Made by a program: the position numbers and the translations under genes. Below are positions 21,640 through 32,956 of a DNA stretch of 64,000 bases, piece after piece. Every line of letters begins with the position of its first letter. The first letter of the stretch is position 1. The notes beneath the pieces were generated by a model that made no database searches, was not told the origin of the DNA, and saw nothing but the letters and a program-made list of their open reading frames with translations. This DNA is from Tetrastigma voinierianum (Eukaryota; Streptophyta; Magnoliopsida; Vitales; Vitaceae). The stretch is from assembly GCA_016808115.1 (NCBI GenBank), contig JAEQBH010000290.1, positions 62,001 to 126,000 on the forward strand. The letters are read 5' to 3'.

Positions 21640-22990
21640 CTACATCACATGCCACTTTTGCCCAAGTGAGACAGGAGAAAGGACAACAAACCTTGGAGGT
21701 ATTTTCCTCCTTGAAGTGTTCATGCCCTTTCCCTTAGGAAAAGTATATCTCTTTTGGAGAAACATTCTTTCCTTTAGAGGGTTTCTCCTTCTTGATTTTA
21801 TGTTTTTAATGGTATGCATACCTTCCATTATTTTCATTCTCTCTGGCTGTAGACACTCTTCTTTTTCTTTCTAATTCATCCTTGTGAACCATATATTGTT
21901 TAGGAATCCATACCTTTCTTATCCTGGAATTAGGAGACAATCTCCCATTTTTCTTTACATTCATCACTGTCCTCAAATCAGTAGCAGTTATGTTAACTGA
22001 AGTCATTGGTTGAAAAGGATCTTCATTAATCACCATGGCCTTTTTTTTCTCAGGGAACTTCAATATTCCCTTATTTATCTCATCTTAGATAATATTTCTG
22101 AATCCAACAAGAATTAGTGTCATGATTCAAGGAGATATGATACTTATAGTATACTTTTCCCCTCAATTCCTCTTTTTGGGGAATTGGTGATTCTAGGGAA
22201 ATGTGATGAATTTCTCCTTCAAAAGTAAATCAAAGATTTCCCCAGTCTTTGCCACATCAAAAGTATACTATACTTGTGTATTAGAGGTTTGCGATTTCTT
22301 CCATAAGTCAGGTGCTTTCTTCACCAGTAAAGGTTAGATGAATGAACCTGTACTTAGGAGATCTACTAATGCAATTTCTTCAAAATTCACCTCCTAACAA
22401 TAAGTTCCATGAGTCTTTCTCAGATTGACTTTCTTCCCGTGGTAATTAACCGTACTCACATTACCTTGCTTGACAAGCTCATAAAAGTCTCTGAACTCTA
22501 TACCTTGAAATTTTTTCCTCAACTCTGTATCAAGTCTCCTTTGGGCCATCTTCACGTACTCGGTTTTTGGGGGATGGATTTTTCAACTATTCCTCATTCT
22601 TTTGAAATGCGTAATAAATGACTCTACTGATTCTCTACCTCTTTGGGTTACCTTTGATAATTATGGTATGCAAATCTTAGGTTCAGCTCTAAAGAATTGT
22701 GTGTGAAATTGTTTCTCCATATCCTGCTAAATTCCTTGGCAATGTTGCATACCAAGTAAAAGTAGTTCCTATTAGTGAGTTAGGAAATAACCTGAGTTTG
22801 AAATAGGGGAAATTCTCATAGTTAGCCAATTCCCCACACTGCACTGTGAATCTAGTCACATGCGGTAGACTGTCCATCTTCTATAAAGAATAAAGAAAAT
22901 TCAGGAATTCTATACCCTTGAGTAAGGATTTTCTCTATCTATTGTCTCTGGATATGACTTATAGAATTATGGGTGACCAACTTGTCTAAG
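21640..22990 (-). pseudogene. Tat gag (fragments)
   Basis: The minus strand at 22877-22689 reads DSLPHVTRFTVQCGELAN, KLRLFPNSLIGTTFTWYA and LPRNLAG. This is the retrotransposon gag core (HVxxF..C..., KLRLFPxSL.GxAxxWY). Upstream (to about 22990) a broken frame gives the preceding Tat gag linker. Two further basic, Lys/Arg-rich frames (22063-21806 and 21837-21640) follow toward the protease. Gag packages element RNA. The copy is split by several stops. Confidence 0.75.
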
Positions 22991-23053
22991 GCCAGGCCCG
23001 TATAGTTCTTATACCGCCTCCTTTATTGCCTTCAAGTCTAATGATGGAGGTGG

Positions 23054-25505
23054 TGATGAGTGTAAAACTCATTTATTTTTAAGCCCATCTTTCATGTATA
23101 TTGGAGGCTTAAAAGTTCAATTTAATGCAAAATTATAGAGTCTTCATCCAAATTTGTGTTTTGTAAGAATTTAGAGAAAAGAAGTAAAAATCAGCAAGAA
23201 AAATAGCAAAAATGGCTAAGCGTGAAATTAGATATTGTAATAATTTCACCTTTAATCACGACAAAACTAAGGCGACCAACTGAGAAATGTCGCGACAATC
23301 GAATACTATCATTATGTGAATATGGAGAAAAGTCAGCAAGAGGCTGGCGCAACCTTTGTCACGACATTTCCGACTTTGTCATTGACCTGATTAAAGCGAA
23401 AGCGGTTGAAAGAATGTTTCGAAATTTTGAAACTTTGTTGTGACAAAGAACAAGGCAAATGGCAGCAAAAGTTTGTCGGCGATTGAAAATATGTCCGCGA
23501 CAAGATGAAGAATTCACGAAACAAGCGGAAGAATGTCCACGACCCGAGAAAATGGATTGTCGCGGCAAAAACAAAGAATTTGAAGGAAGAAGAATGTCAT
23601 GACATAGAAAATTTTATGTGACAAACCATCCGGATCGATTAGAAGCGAGGAGAGAGGAGGGGGAAGGGAGAGGGAGAGAGAGAGAGAGAGAGGGGAGAGA
23701 GTTTGTCGCTGACGTTGAAGGCTTTGTCACGACGGTGTCCCGGATGGAGTCGGTGGAATTTGTCGACATTTCACGGCTGTTGCGACAAAAGAAGGAATAA
23801 GGAAAGGAAAGTTTGTCGTGACAATCATCAAAGAAGAAGAACGAGTCACATTGTTGTGACAAGCTTGCAACAAAGACTGAAGACATAGGAGCTGCATCTA
23901 TGTCGCGACATTTCACAACTTTGTCTCGATATACACTTTTGGAAAGTAACATCAACAATTTTTTGGCGTGAAAGCGACCATGAGACTAGATATGGCCGAA
24001 GAAGGATGCTCCCGATGTTGCGACACTTCCGCGGTGTCGCGACAATGAACAGTTGGGCTTGCTTCCGAAACCCCTGAATCGACTGGAATTACGGTCCGGC
24101 ATTTATGAGAGACTGTCTGTCGAAAAGATCGTGTAAAAGATCACTAGAATCAGTTCTCTGACATGGGATGTTTGTCTATTACCTATTTCTCTTTATTTAT
24201 TTTTCATTTTTCATCTTTGAGGATTAGAATAGTTGATTTGAGATGCAATATTGAGTTGGGATCTTTGCATATCAAGCTTCATTTCTGTCTGAACTTGAGT
24301 GGAATCTGGAATTATTTATGGAACCCATTTTTATTCGATTTTGATTATAGTTTCAATGAATTTGTTTAGTCAACTAGTTATTGTTGCTTGTGATCCACTT
24401 ATGGAAGGCTAAGCTCCCTATGGGAAGGGATTGGTGTTTGATTATCATTTTTGTAGTATTTAAAATGAATGTTATAATTTGAATATTGGATTTATTTAAT
24501 TGGTACTGTTCTTTAAAAGAGTTGTTCTAAGTATTAGTAGAGTATACCAGAAATGAGCTATATATGTGCTCTAATTTCCAAGAACCCTCTAAGTGACACA
24601 GAGAAGTGAATTCCTGAGAGTAGAGAGCAGTAACCTTGGGGGTATGTTAGATTGATATATTTAGAATTAATATACTCTAAGTATCACTTCAATGAATCAC
24701 AGGTGATGTTCTAACATCTGACTTCAAGGTTCCCGTCTAGGTAACAGCAAAAATGTGTTTCCAAGGAATAAAGACCATTTGTGATTTGTTAGTTTAATAC
24801 TTAGAGGTTTCATCTCAGTTTGGTAGAATGTTTGTGCTCTTATAATATGGGAGTGATTATTCTAACCAAATTGCAGAGTGAGATACCAATTACTTTGAAG
24901 AAGGCTTATATCATCCTATCTGTGGAGACAATTTGACTTCAGTCTTGAGAAATATTGGTTTAGGAAAAACAATCAAATCTTAGAAGAAATATCAAATCCT
25001 AAAAGTAGATGTTTAAACCCATTGACGTGGTTTAGGAATTTTGTGTTATAAATATTGAAATGTATAGTGTCATGGGGTATTCCAAAGTTATACTACTATG
25101 CACTTGGACAAATTCAGAATTCAAGCGGTAGCTACATTATTTTGGAATATATTTAAATTGATGATCCTTACTTGAAGTCTCATTCAGTGTTATTAAATCT
25201 CAGTGAAACCTTTAATCCATTTAGATTTCATTATCTTTGTCATTTAACATAAAATTGACAAAACATTTTTATTTCAGTTACGCTAGTTAATCACACTCAT
25301 TAAACTATTGATTCAAATAATGATGATCTTGAGTAGTAGGGGTACTTGATCTTTAAATTTTCCCATCAACTCTTATGAGAATGATATTTGGACTTATAAT
25401 CTATTTTATTACTTGTTGACTGTGCGCTTGCAGTAGTTTAGACCAGGTGGTTCGATATATTACTTTAGACGAATAGTAAACTTGATCTTTACTGTCAAAC
25501 CAAGT
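23054..25505 (+). repeat. Athila-type 5' LTR
   Basis: Starts TGATGAGTGTAAAACTCATT, the same family start as the LTR at 1433. It ends just before a decayed primer site at about 25511. The roughly 2.45-kb length suits Athila/Tat-branch LTRs. The first kilobase (23250-24050) contains the densest GTCGCGAC cluster after 4.9-5.7 kb. The left edge abuts the truncated Tat gag at about 23050; the right side continues for only about 130 bp of leader before a different AT-rich element. The inner LTR end is placed from the primer site, so it may be off by some bases. Confidence 0.6.
23250..24050. repeat. Cluster of GTCGCGAC-like motifs, locus 3
   Basis: About 16 palindromes or near variants occur in 800 bp, for example GTCGCGACAATC near 23290, GTCACGAC near 23358 and 23727, TGTCGCGACATTT near 23902 and GTCGCGACAATG near 24035. 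Most changes are TG or CA in place of CG. Spacing is irregular at 25-60 bp. Confidence 0.65.
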
Positions 25506-25510
25506 TTTTG

Positions 25511-25530
25511 GCATTGCTGCTGGGGATTGT
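25511..25530 (+). other. Decayed primer binding site (tRNA-Asp type)
   Basis: TGGCATTGCTGCTGGGGA matches TGGCGCCGTTGCCGGGGA, the primer site complementary to the 3' end of plant tRNA-Asp that Athila/Tat-branch elements often use, except at CpG-type and neighbouring positions. The flank CCAAGTTTT before it is also typical. It fixes the + orientation of the LTR to its left. Confidence 0.6.
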
Positions 25531-25649
25531 TTAGTTTCTAATGACAATGTTTCAACATTATTACCAACAATTTGGTCTATGTAAAAAAATCAGGTGGTTG
25601 TATAAAAGGTTAGGGAATTTGCTGTCATCTATTAGTACATACCGCTAAG

Positions 25650-26560
25650 GGTGGTTGAATTAAGGATGAAAATATCGGTTTTAACAAATATATCGGCATT
25701 TGGATTTTACGGATATATCAGAGATATATCGATATTTATAAATTATTCAAAATTTAAAGATATATTCAATTTATATATCAAAATTAGTTTGAAGGTATAT
25801 AAAATGATAATATCAATTAGATTTGAAAAAAGCATTAAAATTAATTTTCTATGATTTATACAAAACAATTGATTATTAAACGTTTATATACTATAACTAA
25901 TTTTTTATATTTTTATTTTAGAATATTCTAAAAAAATACTATAAATAATTTCAAAATATTTCATTTAATAATTTTTTTTAAATTGTTTGTATTTAAAGAT
26001 TTGCACAATCATTTTTTTTAATTTAAAAATTTTTTCAATCTAAATTTTAATATCAATTATTAAAATTAATAATATTAATTAATAAGAAAACCCTTCATTT
26101 TTTTTTCTACCGTTTTGATCTTCTCTAATTTTTTGTAATAATTAATTATAGTAATTATTAAGAAAGACATAATAATTTCAATCGTTTCTTGATCTTCTCA
26201 TCTTTTTTGTAAATAATTAATTATAGTAATTATTAAAAAAAACATAATAATTTTAATATTTTCTCTTCTTTTTTATAAATAATTAATGATATTAATTATT
26301 AAGAAAAGCGTGCGATAAGTGATATTAATTATTAAGAAAGGCTTCGTTTTCTATAAGTATATCTTTATCTCTTATTTAACAGCTCATAATGGAGCAATTT
26401 CGCGCCAGATATTATTTTTTTGTAAATTTTCAAGAAAATCATAAATATCATATATCGGTCATATATAGCCTCCAAACCATTTTTTTTATTAATATTTCTA
26501 TTAATCGATTATCGATGTTATATATTATATTGATTGACACCGATACACATTAAATCCACG
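25650..26560. repeat. AT-rich palindromic ATATATCGG repeat
   Basis: Both ends carry ATATATCGG/CCGATATAT-like words (25670-25740 and 26440-26540), while the middle holds mirrored AATTAATTATTA runs. It is probably a non-autonomous DNA element or foldback repeat, upstream of the TBL gene. Termini and target duplication are not resolved. Confidence 0.4.
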
Positions 26561-26668
26561 AAATTTTAAATAGTGGGTTGAATACAATGAATACTGCTCC
26601 TGTGCTTCCAGCTAGAAAACCGAATACTTACCCTAGTTGTATCCAGTGCTTTTTCTCCGTGTTTATGT

Positions 26669-26680
26669 CTATATATGAAT
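26669..26680 (+). promoter_or_regulatory. Possible TATA box of the TBL gene
   Basis: CTATATATGAAT lies about 1 kb upstream of the start codon and about 100 bp upstream of a candidate leader intron donor (CAG|GTTCGT, 26777). Plants often carry a leader intron; its acceptor would be TTTACTCAG at 27354. The context is plausible, but AT-rich DNA makes chance matches likely. Confidence 0.25.
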
Positions 26681-26776
26681 ATGTAATATTGAAAAAGATT
26701 TTCTGGTTTCGCATCCCACTTTTTTCTCGAGGTTTGTCTTCTCCCAGTGGAGCTTCGTGAATTTTCTTTTTCCCAG

Positions 26777-27354
26777 GTTCGTGTTGGTTTAGATCTCGGA
26801 GCATTTCGTTCTTTCTTCCGTTTTGGGTTTTTCTATTATTTATTTTTGTTTTTTAAAGAAGATTTAAGATGAACTTTTAGCTTTTGTTTTTTCTGGTTTT
26901 AATGTAGAAAAAAAAGTTGTTTTCTAGTAGGATTTGTCGGATTTGATTTTTGTGGCTCATTTTGCTTACATTTTGCTTGTTCAAATCAAGCTTTGATGTT
27001 GCTGTTGTAAATGACTGTAGTTCTTATTTTCCTAGTAATTTTGAGAATGACGGCTCGAAATTCTGTTTTCTTGATATTTAAAAAGTGAATTTGATAATGG
27101 CGATTTTTCTTTTTTTTTAAAGCGAGCCGTGTTGTTGATTTCTTTTTCTTTTTTATTTTCTTGTCAGATTTCGGCATGAATTTGAGTTTGTGAGGAGATG
27201 TTGTTTATATTTTATTTGAAATGTTCGATGTGTGATGCTTGATCAAAGTTGATTTGTCTGAATTTTATGTAATGCTTTGCAATGAGTTTGCTTTCTTTAT
27301 GTTTTGTTTTGTTCTGTTTTTTATATTAAACTGTGCTATTTTATCTTTACTCAG
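26777..27354 (+). other. Candidate 5' UTR intron of the TBL gene
   Basis: Donor CCCAG|GTTCGTG at 26777 and acceptor TTTATCTTTACTCAG at 27354 enclose T-rich DNA typical of plant introns. Downstream, 311 bp of leader precede the ATG at 27666. RNA evidence is needed to confirm it. Confidence 0.4.
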
Positions 27355-27665
27355 GAAACACGGATTGAAATTTGAGGTTTCTGGGAAGCAATTTGAAGAG
27401 TTTGCTTAATTTAGACGGTGTGTTGGGAATCAATCTAAAGGAGCAAATTTGAATTCTCTGGGAACATATCACTTTTTCTTTTGTGGTTTGTTTCAATAGG
27501 AAATGAGAGTGGAGATTTTTTTATCAGTTGTAAAATTATTTATGTTTTCCAAAGGTTTTAGTTGAGAGATATTTGGTTGTTGGTGGTTGATTCAGTTTCA
27601 AGCCCATGTTTTACGGGGTTTACTGAATTGTCTAGACTTTGGCTTTGCCTAGAGGGTTTCCTACA

Positions 27666-28176
27666 ATGTCTGCCATTCCCCGGTCTCTCTCCTCCATTAC
27701 AGTATTAGTGGGAGGACTGGCATTGTTCTTAATTTTTGCTTCAGCAATTTTGATCTCATACCCAATTGGTTCCACAGTCCAGGTCTATTTTTATGGTGAT
27801 GATTCAGGAAAAACAGTGAGGTGGCATAATGAAACTGCAATTGATACTCGCCTGGTTGACAGTATAGATGAAGTTAATAAGGATCTCCCTGCCAATCCGG
27901 GTTCAAAAGTGCCCATAAACTCATCTAGTCAATTAATTGATTCAGGAACCAATGGAGGGGTGAATGAGCGAGCACCTATTCCCTTTTCGTCTTCTAATGT
28001 GAGACAAGAGGAGGATATTAGTAGTAATGTTTCCTCCAGTGGTACAGATAATGTTGAAATTGCTAGCCCTCTTTCCATGGATTTAGAGAATAATTCTGAT
28101 GTGACTGATACAAGATCAAATCTTAGTAGTCGAGCTTCTTTTTTGCCTGAGGGTGTTGGGACTTCAGTTGATTCAG
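27666..28176 (+). CDS. TBL exon 1: signal anchor and linker
   Basis: The start is the ATG at 27666 (MSAIPRSLSSITVL). The open frame extends upstream only to a TTG at 27639, with no ATG. Residues about 9-33 form a single hydrophobic segment (VLVGGLALFLIFASAIL), a type II signal anchor expected to place the enzyme in the Golgi membrane. The following about 140 residues are polar, Ser/Asn/Asp-rich, with no fold visible, as in the linker of the family. The exon probably ends at 28176 in ATTCAG|GTATTAA, leaving one base of a split codon. If unspliced, the frame would stop at 28217 after about 13 more residues. No indel is seen in this first copy. Confidence 0.7.
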
Positions 28177-28940
28177 GTATTAACCAAATCTCCTTACACT
28201 TCTCTCTGTTCTTCTGATTTATTATATGTTCCCATACCAATCCTGTATCAAAAGTGCCCAAAAATTCATCTGGTCAATTAATTGATTCAGGAACCAATGG
28301 AGGGGTGAATGAGCTAGCACCTATTCACATTTCGTCTTTTAATGTCAGACAAGAGGAGGATATTAGTAGTTATGGTTCCTCCTATAGTACAGTTAATCTT
28401 GAAATTCTAGCCCTCTTTCAATGGATTTAGAGAATAATTCTGATGTGACTGATACAAGATCAAATCGTAGCAGTCCAGCTTCTTCTTCTTTGCCTGTGGG
28501 TGTTGGGACTTCAGTTGATTCAAGTATTAACCAAATCTCCTCACACTTCAATCTCTGTTCTTCTGATTTTTTATATGTTCCCATACCAATCCTGGTTCAA
28601 AAGTGCCCATAAATTCTTCTGGTCAAATAATTGATTCAGGAACGAATGGAGGGGTGAATGAGCCAGAACCTATTCCCTTTTTGTCTTCCATTGTGAGACA
28701 AGAGGAGGATATTAGCAGTTATGTTTCCTCCAATAGAATAGATAATGTTGAAATTGCTAGCCCTCTTTCCATGGATTTAGAGAATAATTCTGATGTGACT
28801 GATATTAGATCAAATCCTAGTAGTCCAGCTTCTTCTTCTTTGCCTGAGGATGTTGGGACTTCAGTTGGTTTAGGTATTAGCCAAATTTTCTTACACTTCT
28901 ATCTCTGTTCTTCTGATTTATTATATGTTCCGTACCATTA
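27901..28940 (+). repeat. Triplicated exon 1/intron 1 junction, about 347-bp unit
   Basis: Three tandem copies start at GTTCAAAAGTGCCCA or its variant, at 27901, 28246 and 28595. Each carries the last about 275 bp of exon 1, the splice donor region and about 70 bp of the following intron (ending ATGTTCCCATACCAATCC). Copy 2 has a one-base deletion in GAAATT(G)CTAG, which shifts the frame. Copy 3 is open for about 127 codons. Copies 2 and 3 have no recognisable acceptor before them, so they are probably intronic passengers. Confidence 0.85.
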
Positions 28941-28989
28941 TTCAGTTCATAATTTTACTTATTCTTCTGTGTCCCATTCGCTTTAGTAT

Positions 28990-30378
28990 TTACATGGTAA
29001 CTTCTATTATTTATTGACCCAGTCAGTATGTGCCTATGTTTCTGTAAGTGATTAGGTGGTTGGTCATACTTGTTTTGTTAAAGTGGTGTGCTTCCATTTT
29101 CTCTTTCTTGTGATAGTAGGCGTATTCTTCCAGTAAAAAGATTACAAAGCAGTGTGTTCTCTTTTCATGATTAAATAACAACTTTTAAATTGTATTGGTT
29201 GTTTTTAGTTGTAGGTCAGATATAAACATAACTTTTCCTTGACAACTTTTTCTGGCACTTGTTACTTTTAATTGAAACAAAATTAATCCAAATTGTATAA
29301 TTTCTATTTCTTTTTTAAATAGATTTGGTTTATGCTTTCTATCAAAATATGTTAAAACCATATTTCAATAGAGAAAAAGCAATTCAATGTGGCTAAATTT
29401 CCCAGAGTAATCCCTAATATTTTGCTTAATGAGGAGGTAGGAAATTGTTCGAGTGACTTCTTTATTCTTTTAATTGTTAAACTTATAATTTGTTGATTAT
29501 AAACCAGTAAGCATTTGTTAGTTGTAGTAACAAAAGGATTTTTTTTCCAATCTAAAAAGTTTTCTATCTGCTTAGGCTCTTCCAGCTCATGTGCTAGCAG
29601 GAGATTATTAGTTCTTTTTGGGAAAATCAATGGATCAACAAGTTAATGGAATCTACTTTGAAAAATGCATGCAAAATGTTACATATTGTGAAATTAAAGA
29701 AAGAATCATTTATAAAAGAATGTGGAAATTCCACCTCCGGGTTGCTTATTTTCTTCTTTTTAGTCTTTGTATGGACAGTGAAAGAGAATATAGGGTGAGA
29801 GGTTCACAGGGAACTTAGTGGCATTGCTCCTTTTGCAAGAATATGATTTTACTTTGTTTTCTGATGCCTTTGCTCGATATTCTTTCTCGCTGGCCAATAT
29901 GAAATTATCCATATTTTTTCTTGTTGATGCATTAACATAACTTAGATGAGTTATTTAAACTAATGCTGAAGTTAGTCTTTTAGTTAGGACATCAGGAGGG
30001 ATCCAGTTCACCTTTTTACCACCTTAATTGTGTTCATAGTGTTCACATGTGGTTGCTTTTTGTCGGAGGAATCATTGATGTATTGGTTTGATTTGTTCTG
30101 TTCTTCCTTGAAAATCTGTTCATTTCTTTATAATTTTTTTTTTGCTAATAAACTATTGGTTTCCTACAATTACTTATCTTTTTCTTGTTTGTGTTTCTTG
30201 GTGCTGTGTATCATTCTATATAATTTCAATCTGTGGATGCCTTCTATTTCTGTCAGATTGTTTTAAGTTTTGTGCAGCAAAGTAACTTTTCTCCAAGTTT
30301 TAATTGTTCTACAAAATTGCCTAGGATATAAACAAATTTCAGGTGCATCTTGCTCATGTTAGTTATGGTTAAGTGTGT
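28990..30378 (+). other. TBL intron 1, first part
   Basis: T-rich intronic DNA with no exon that I can recognise. A Cys/Phe-rich open frame at 30030-30266 is low-complexity and not supported. Confidence 0.4.
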
Positions 30379-30386
30379 CTTGGTTC

Positions 30387-30739
30387 ACAGTTTAAAAAGG
30401 CTCAAGGCTCAACCACACCCTAGTTATTGCGTCTCACTTGTCATTAGGCCTTATTGAAGAGAGGCACTTTGTAGACTTCACTTTTCCTTTTTAACATGTT
30501 TTTCTCTTGATATTTTTAAATGTATTCTGAAATTGATATGATTTCATCATTTTTTTACTTGATGTTTCTATTAAATGTTCAGAATATATAATTTTTTTAT
30601 TTACTAAATTGTATTTTGAGTCATATGTTATAAAATTGATATGCATTTCACTTCACTCAAGCATGCCTTATGTTGCACCTTGTGCTTAAGCTATATGAGG
30701 CTTTCTCACCGAGGTGTGCTTTGTGCCTTTTGAAACTGT
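30387..30739. mobile_element. hAT-like MITE in TBL intron
   Basis: Terminal inverted repeats ACAGTTTAAAAAGGCTC (left) and the complement of GTGCCTTTTGAAACTGT (right) match at 15 of 17 positions. They are flanked by 8-bp direct repeats CTTGGTTC (30379-30386) and CTTGGCTG (30740-30747), six of eight identical. An 8-bp duplication is the hAT hallmark. The 353-bp element has no coding capacity. Words such as GGCTCAAGGCTC and GAGGCTTTCTCACCGAGG resemble a dispersed plant repeat. Confidence 0.6.
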
Positions 30740-30870
30740 CTTGGCTGATTGTGGCAATACAAGAGTGTAAATATTCTGTTTTCCTCCAATTAATCTCTAG
30801 TGCACTCATCTCAAATTTATGCTTTATTGTTTTACCACTCATCCACACTAACTATATTCATTTCTCTTAT

Positions 30871-31606
30871 TTTTTGATATGTAAGGGCAAAAAATTCATT
30901 AATCACAAAAGTATACGGAGAGTATACAAAGTAAGAAAGGGGAACTGGAGACCTATACAAAAAGAGCAGGGAAAACAAAAAAACTTACCAGCCCAAAGAG
31001 TAAAGACAGCTTCCTAAAATTCAAAAAATCCTGCTTCAATACTATGTTAGCCCAAGACCAAATGGATAAAATACAAAAGAATTCTTCAATCTAGGAAGGG
31101 AGAACTCTGCATTCTCGAAAACAACTCTGTTTCTCTCCTTCCAAATTGCCTAGATTAAATGCAACGGTGCAGCCAGCCAGATTTTTCTGTCAGGTTTCTC
31201 TGTAGGAGTAGCTTTCCAGCCCATTAACAAATCTCTAGCCAATAAAGGGCAGGCCTAGGCAATATCTGCACAGGACAGCAGACCACCCCACAACTCCTAA
31301 ACCTTTGAACAGTGTATTAAAGGTGGTGCAGATCCTCCTCCCTCTCTCTGCAGAGGGGACATCTGCTAGCTAGGGGAAAATCCCTCCTCTTAAGGTGGTT
31401 CATGGTTAGCACTTTGTCCCACCAAACTTTCCAAGCAAAAAAGCCCACTTTTGAAGGAACACACTGGAATTCCAAAAAAGCTTAGGGGCAGAAGAGCAAC
31501 TTTCTCCTTCCAAGAGGTCAAAGCAAGATTTGACTGAGTAAATGCCATTTGTAGACCTCTTCCAAACCAGTCTGTCCTCTACAGTGGGGCGGATTTTCTT
31601 ATTCTG
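30871..31606 (-). mobile_element. 5'-truncated LINE with 18-bp target-site duplication
   Basis: The direct repeat TATATTCATTTCTCTTAT is present in full at 30853-30870 and 31607-31624, flanking 736 bp. On the minus strand the insert reads a zf-RVT-like module: VEDRLVWKRSTNGIYSVKS, then KLFWNSSVFLQKWAF, further LAAPLHLI*AIWKERNR (one stop) and PRLKNSF. This is the C-terminal region of plant L1-type non-LTR retrotransposon ORF2. Only the 3' end of the element is present, as is usual for truncated reverse transcription. A short T run follows the left duplication, so the element's 3' end is at the low-coordinate side, agreeing with the minus orientation. The first residues of the frame extend into the duplication and are not element coding sequence. 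Confidence 0.85.
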
Positions 31607-31624
31607 TATATTCATTTCTCTTAT

Positions 31625-32950
31625 GCGATGCTATATACTCAGTTGGCTGCTCCTTATATATTTTCTAAACACTTTGTTAATGTCAGTATCTGAGTAAAAT
31701 GCTCTACAAAATTAATTTAATGCTAAAATATGGTGAACTGAAGAAATTTTACTCATTGGTACCAGAATGAAAACACTTCTAAATTTGTAGCAGTTGTGTT
31801 GGGTATGCCATAAACCAAAAAGGTTTATAGTCTAAACTAAATTTTACTTTTGGGCCAAAATAAAAACACTATTTAATTTCTAATGCTCAGATGAAATACG
31901 TTACAGTAAAGGGGTCAGCTTATGATTTTATAGGGATTATCGTGTAAATTATTCAGTTGGAACAGGAAATCAGGCTCTAGCTTTTGGGAACAACAATCTA
32001 AACCCTATGCTTACTCTGTTAGGATCTCCTTCTTATTAGACATTTCTACTTTGGTATCCAAGCAATCGTTCAATGCACCAGCTATTTGTGTGTGTTTGTT
32101 TTAATGACAAGACTTAAATTGCACCATATTGGTTTTAACCTCATCTTGCCCATCTGTTATCCGGAAACATCAGACAATAGGACCCCTGGTTCCCCCCACT
32201 ACATTTACTGAGGAGTTTGTAGGATATGTGCCACATCAGAGGATCTAATTGTTTCTGTATATAAGGAAACAGTAACAGTTATTTCTAGTGTCCCTGAGGT
32301 GTAGCTTGGCAGTAGTGTCTGGCAATGAGCCAGAGGCTCCAAGTTTGAGCCTCTTCAGTATTAAAATGGTGTAGGGTACTGTGGCGGGTTCATACCTCTG
32401 GGGGTTGTTTTTACCAGAAGTTGAAATGAATTGCAAATAGGTGTGTTCCCCATTGCAGGAAAGAAGAGAAAAAAAAAAAAGGGAAGCAAATACATGCTCT
32501 AAGAAGAATTTTCTTAGTTATTTGCCTAACTTTTGAACATGTAATGGTTAAATTCATTCTTATTAACCATACATAGATATTGTATGCCTTATCAGGTATC
32601 TGATTGTTCCTTTCTGCATATTGGGATGATTTTAGAGGATTCCACTGGATAATGCTAGATCTTATGCAAAATGAGTGAACCAAATGCAAATTGCTTATTT
32701 TTTGTTCCTGTAGAAGAATGCATCTCTTTGTTTGTGAGAGGGACAAACTGTCAAGGAATTCTGAAAATATCCATGAGCAATATCTTAGTTCTTATAGAAA
32801 AGCTTTCCAAAACATATTTTTATTTTCACATTCTTGAATTTGATTCTTGATTTCTTTTTTATTTTAGGCTCTCAATATCTGTTTCATTGATATTATTAGA
32901 TCATTAATAGTTGACATATTATCTGAATATTATATAATCATTGTATCTGT
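31625..32950 (+). other. TBL intron 1, last part
   Basis: AT-rich intronic DNA. I searched it for the missing start of PMR5N (a Cys-Asp-hydrophobic, then Gly-x-Trp pattern) and found none. Confidence 0.4.
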
Positions 32951-32956
32951 GGGATG

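Larger units (their letters stand above)
16990..23050 (-). mobile_element. Tat-lineage Ty3/gypsy retrotransposon, gag-pol body (decayed)
   Basis: On the minus strand, domains run in the canonical Ty3/gypsy order: gag (about 22.99-21.64 kb), aspartic protease (21.22-20.85), reverse transcriptase (20.21-19.47), RNase H (18.95-18.45), integrase zinc region (about 18.45-18.19), integrase core (17.72-17.43) and integrase C-terminus (17.23-17.06). The wording of the RT N-terminal block and of the RNase H/integrase linker fits the Tat/Retand/Ogre branch. Frames are interrupted many times, so the copy is inactive. The 5' side ends abruptly at about 23050 against the Athila-type LTR at 23054, and no 5' LTR or leader is visible. 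Downstream sequence to about 11.2 kb (tandem repeats, antisense ORF, 3' LTR) probably belongs to the same element. Confidence 0.8.

Noticed and set aside
27639..27665. Nine-codon upstream extension of TBL exon 1
   Set aside because: It begins with TTG, not ATG. The first ATG in frame is at 27666 and gives a normal signal anchor.
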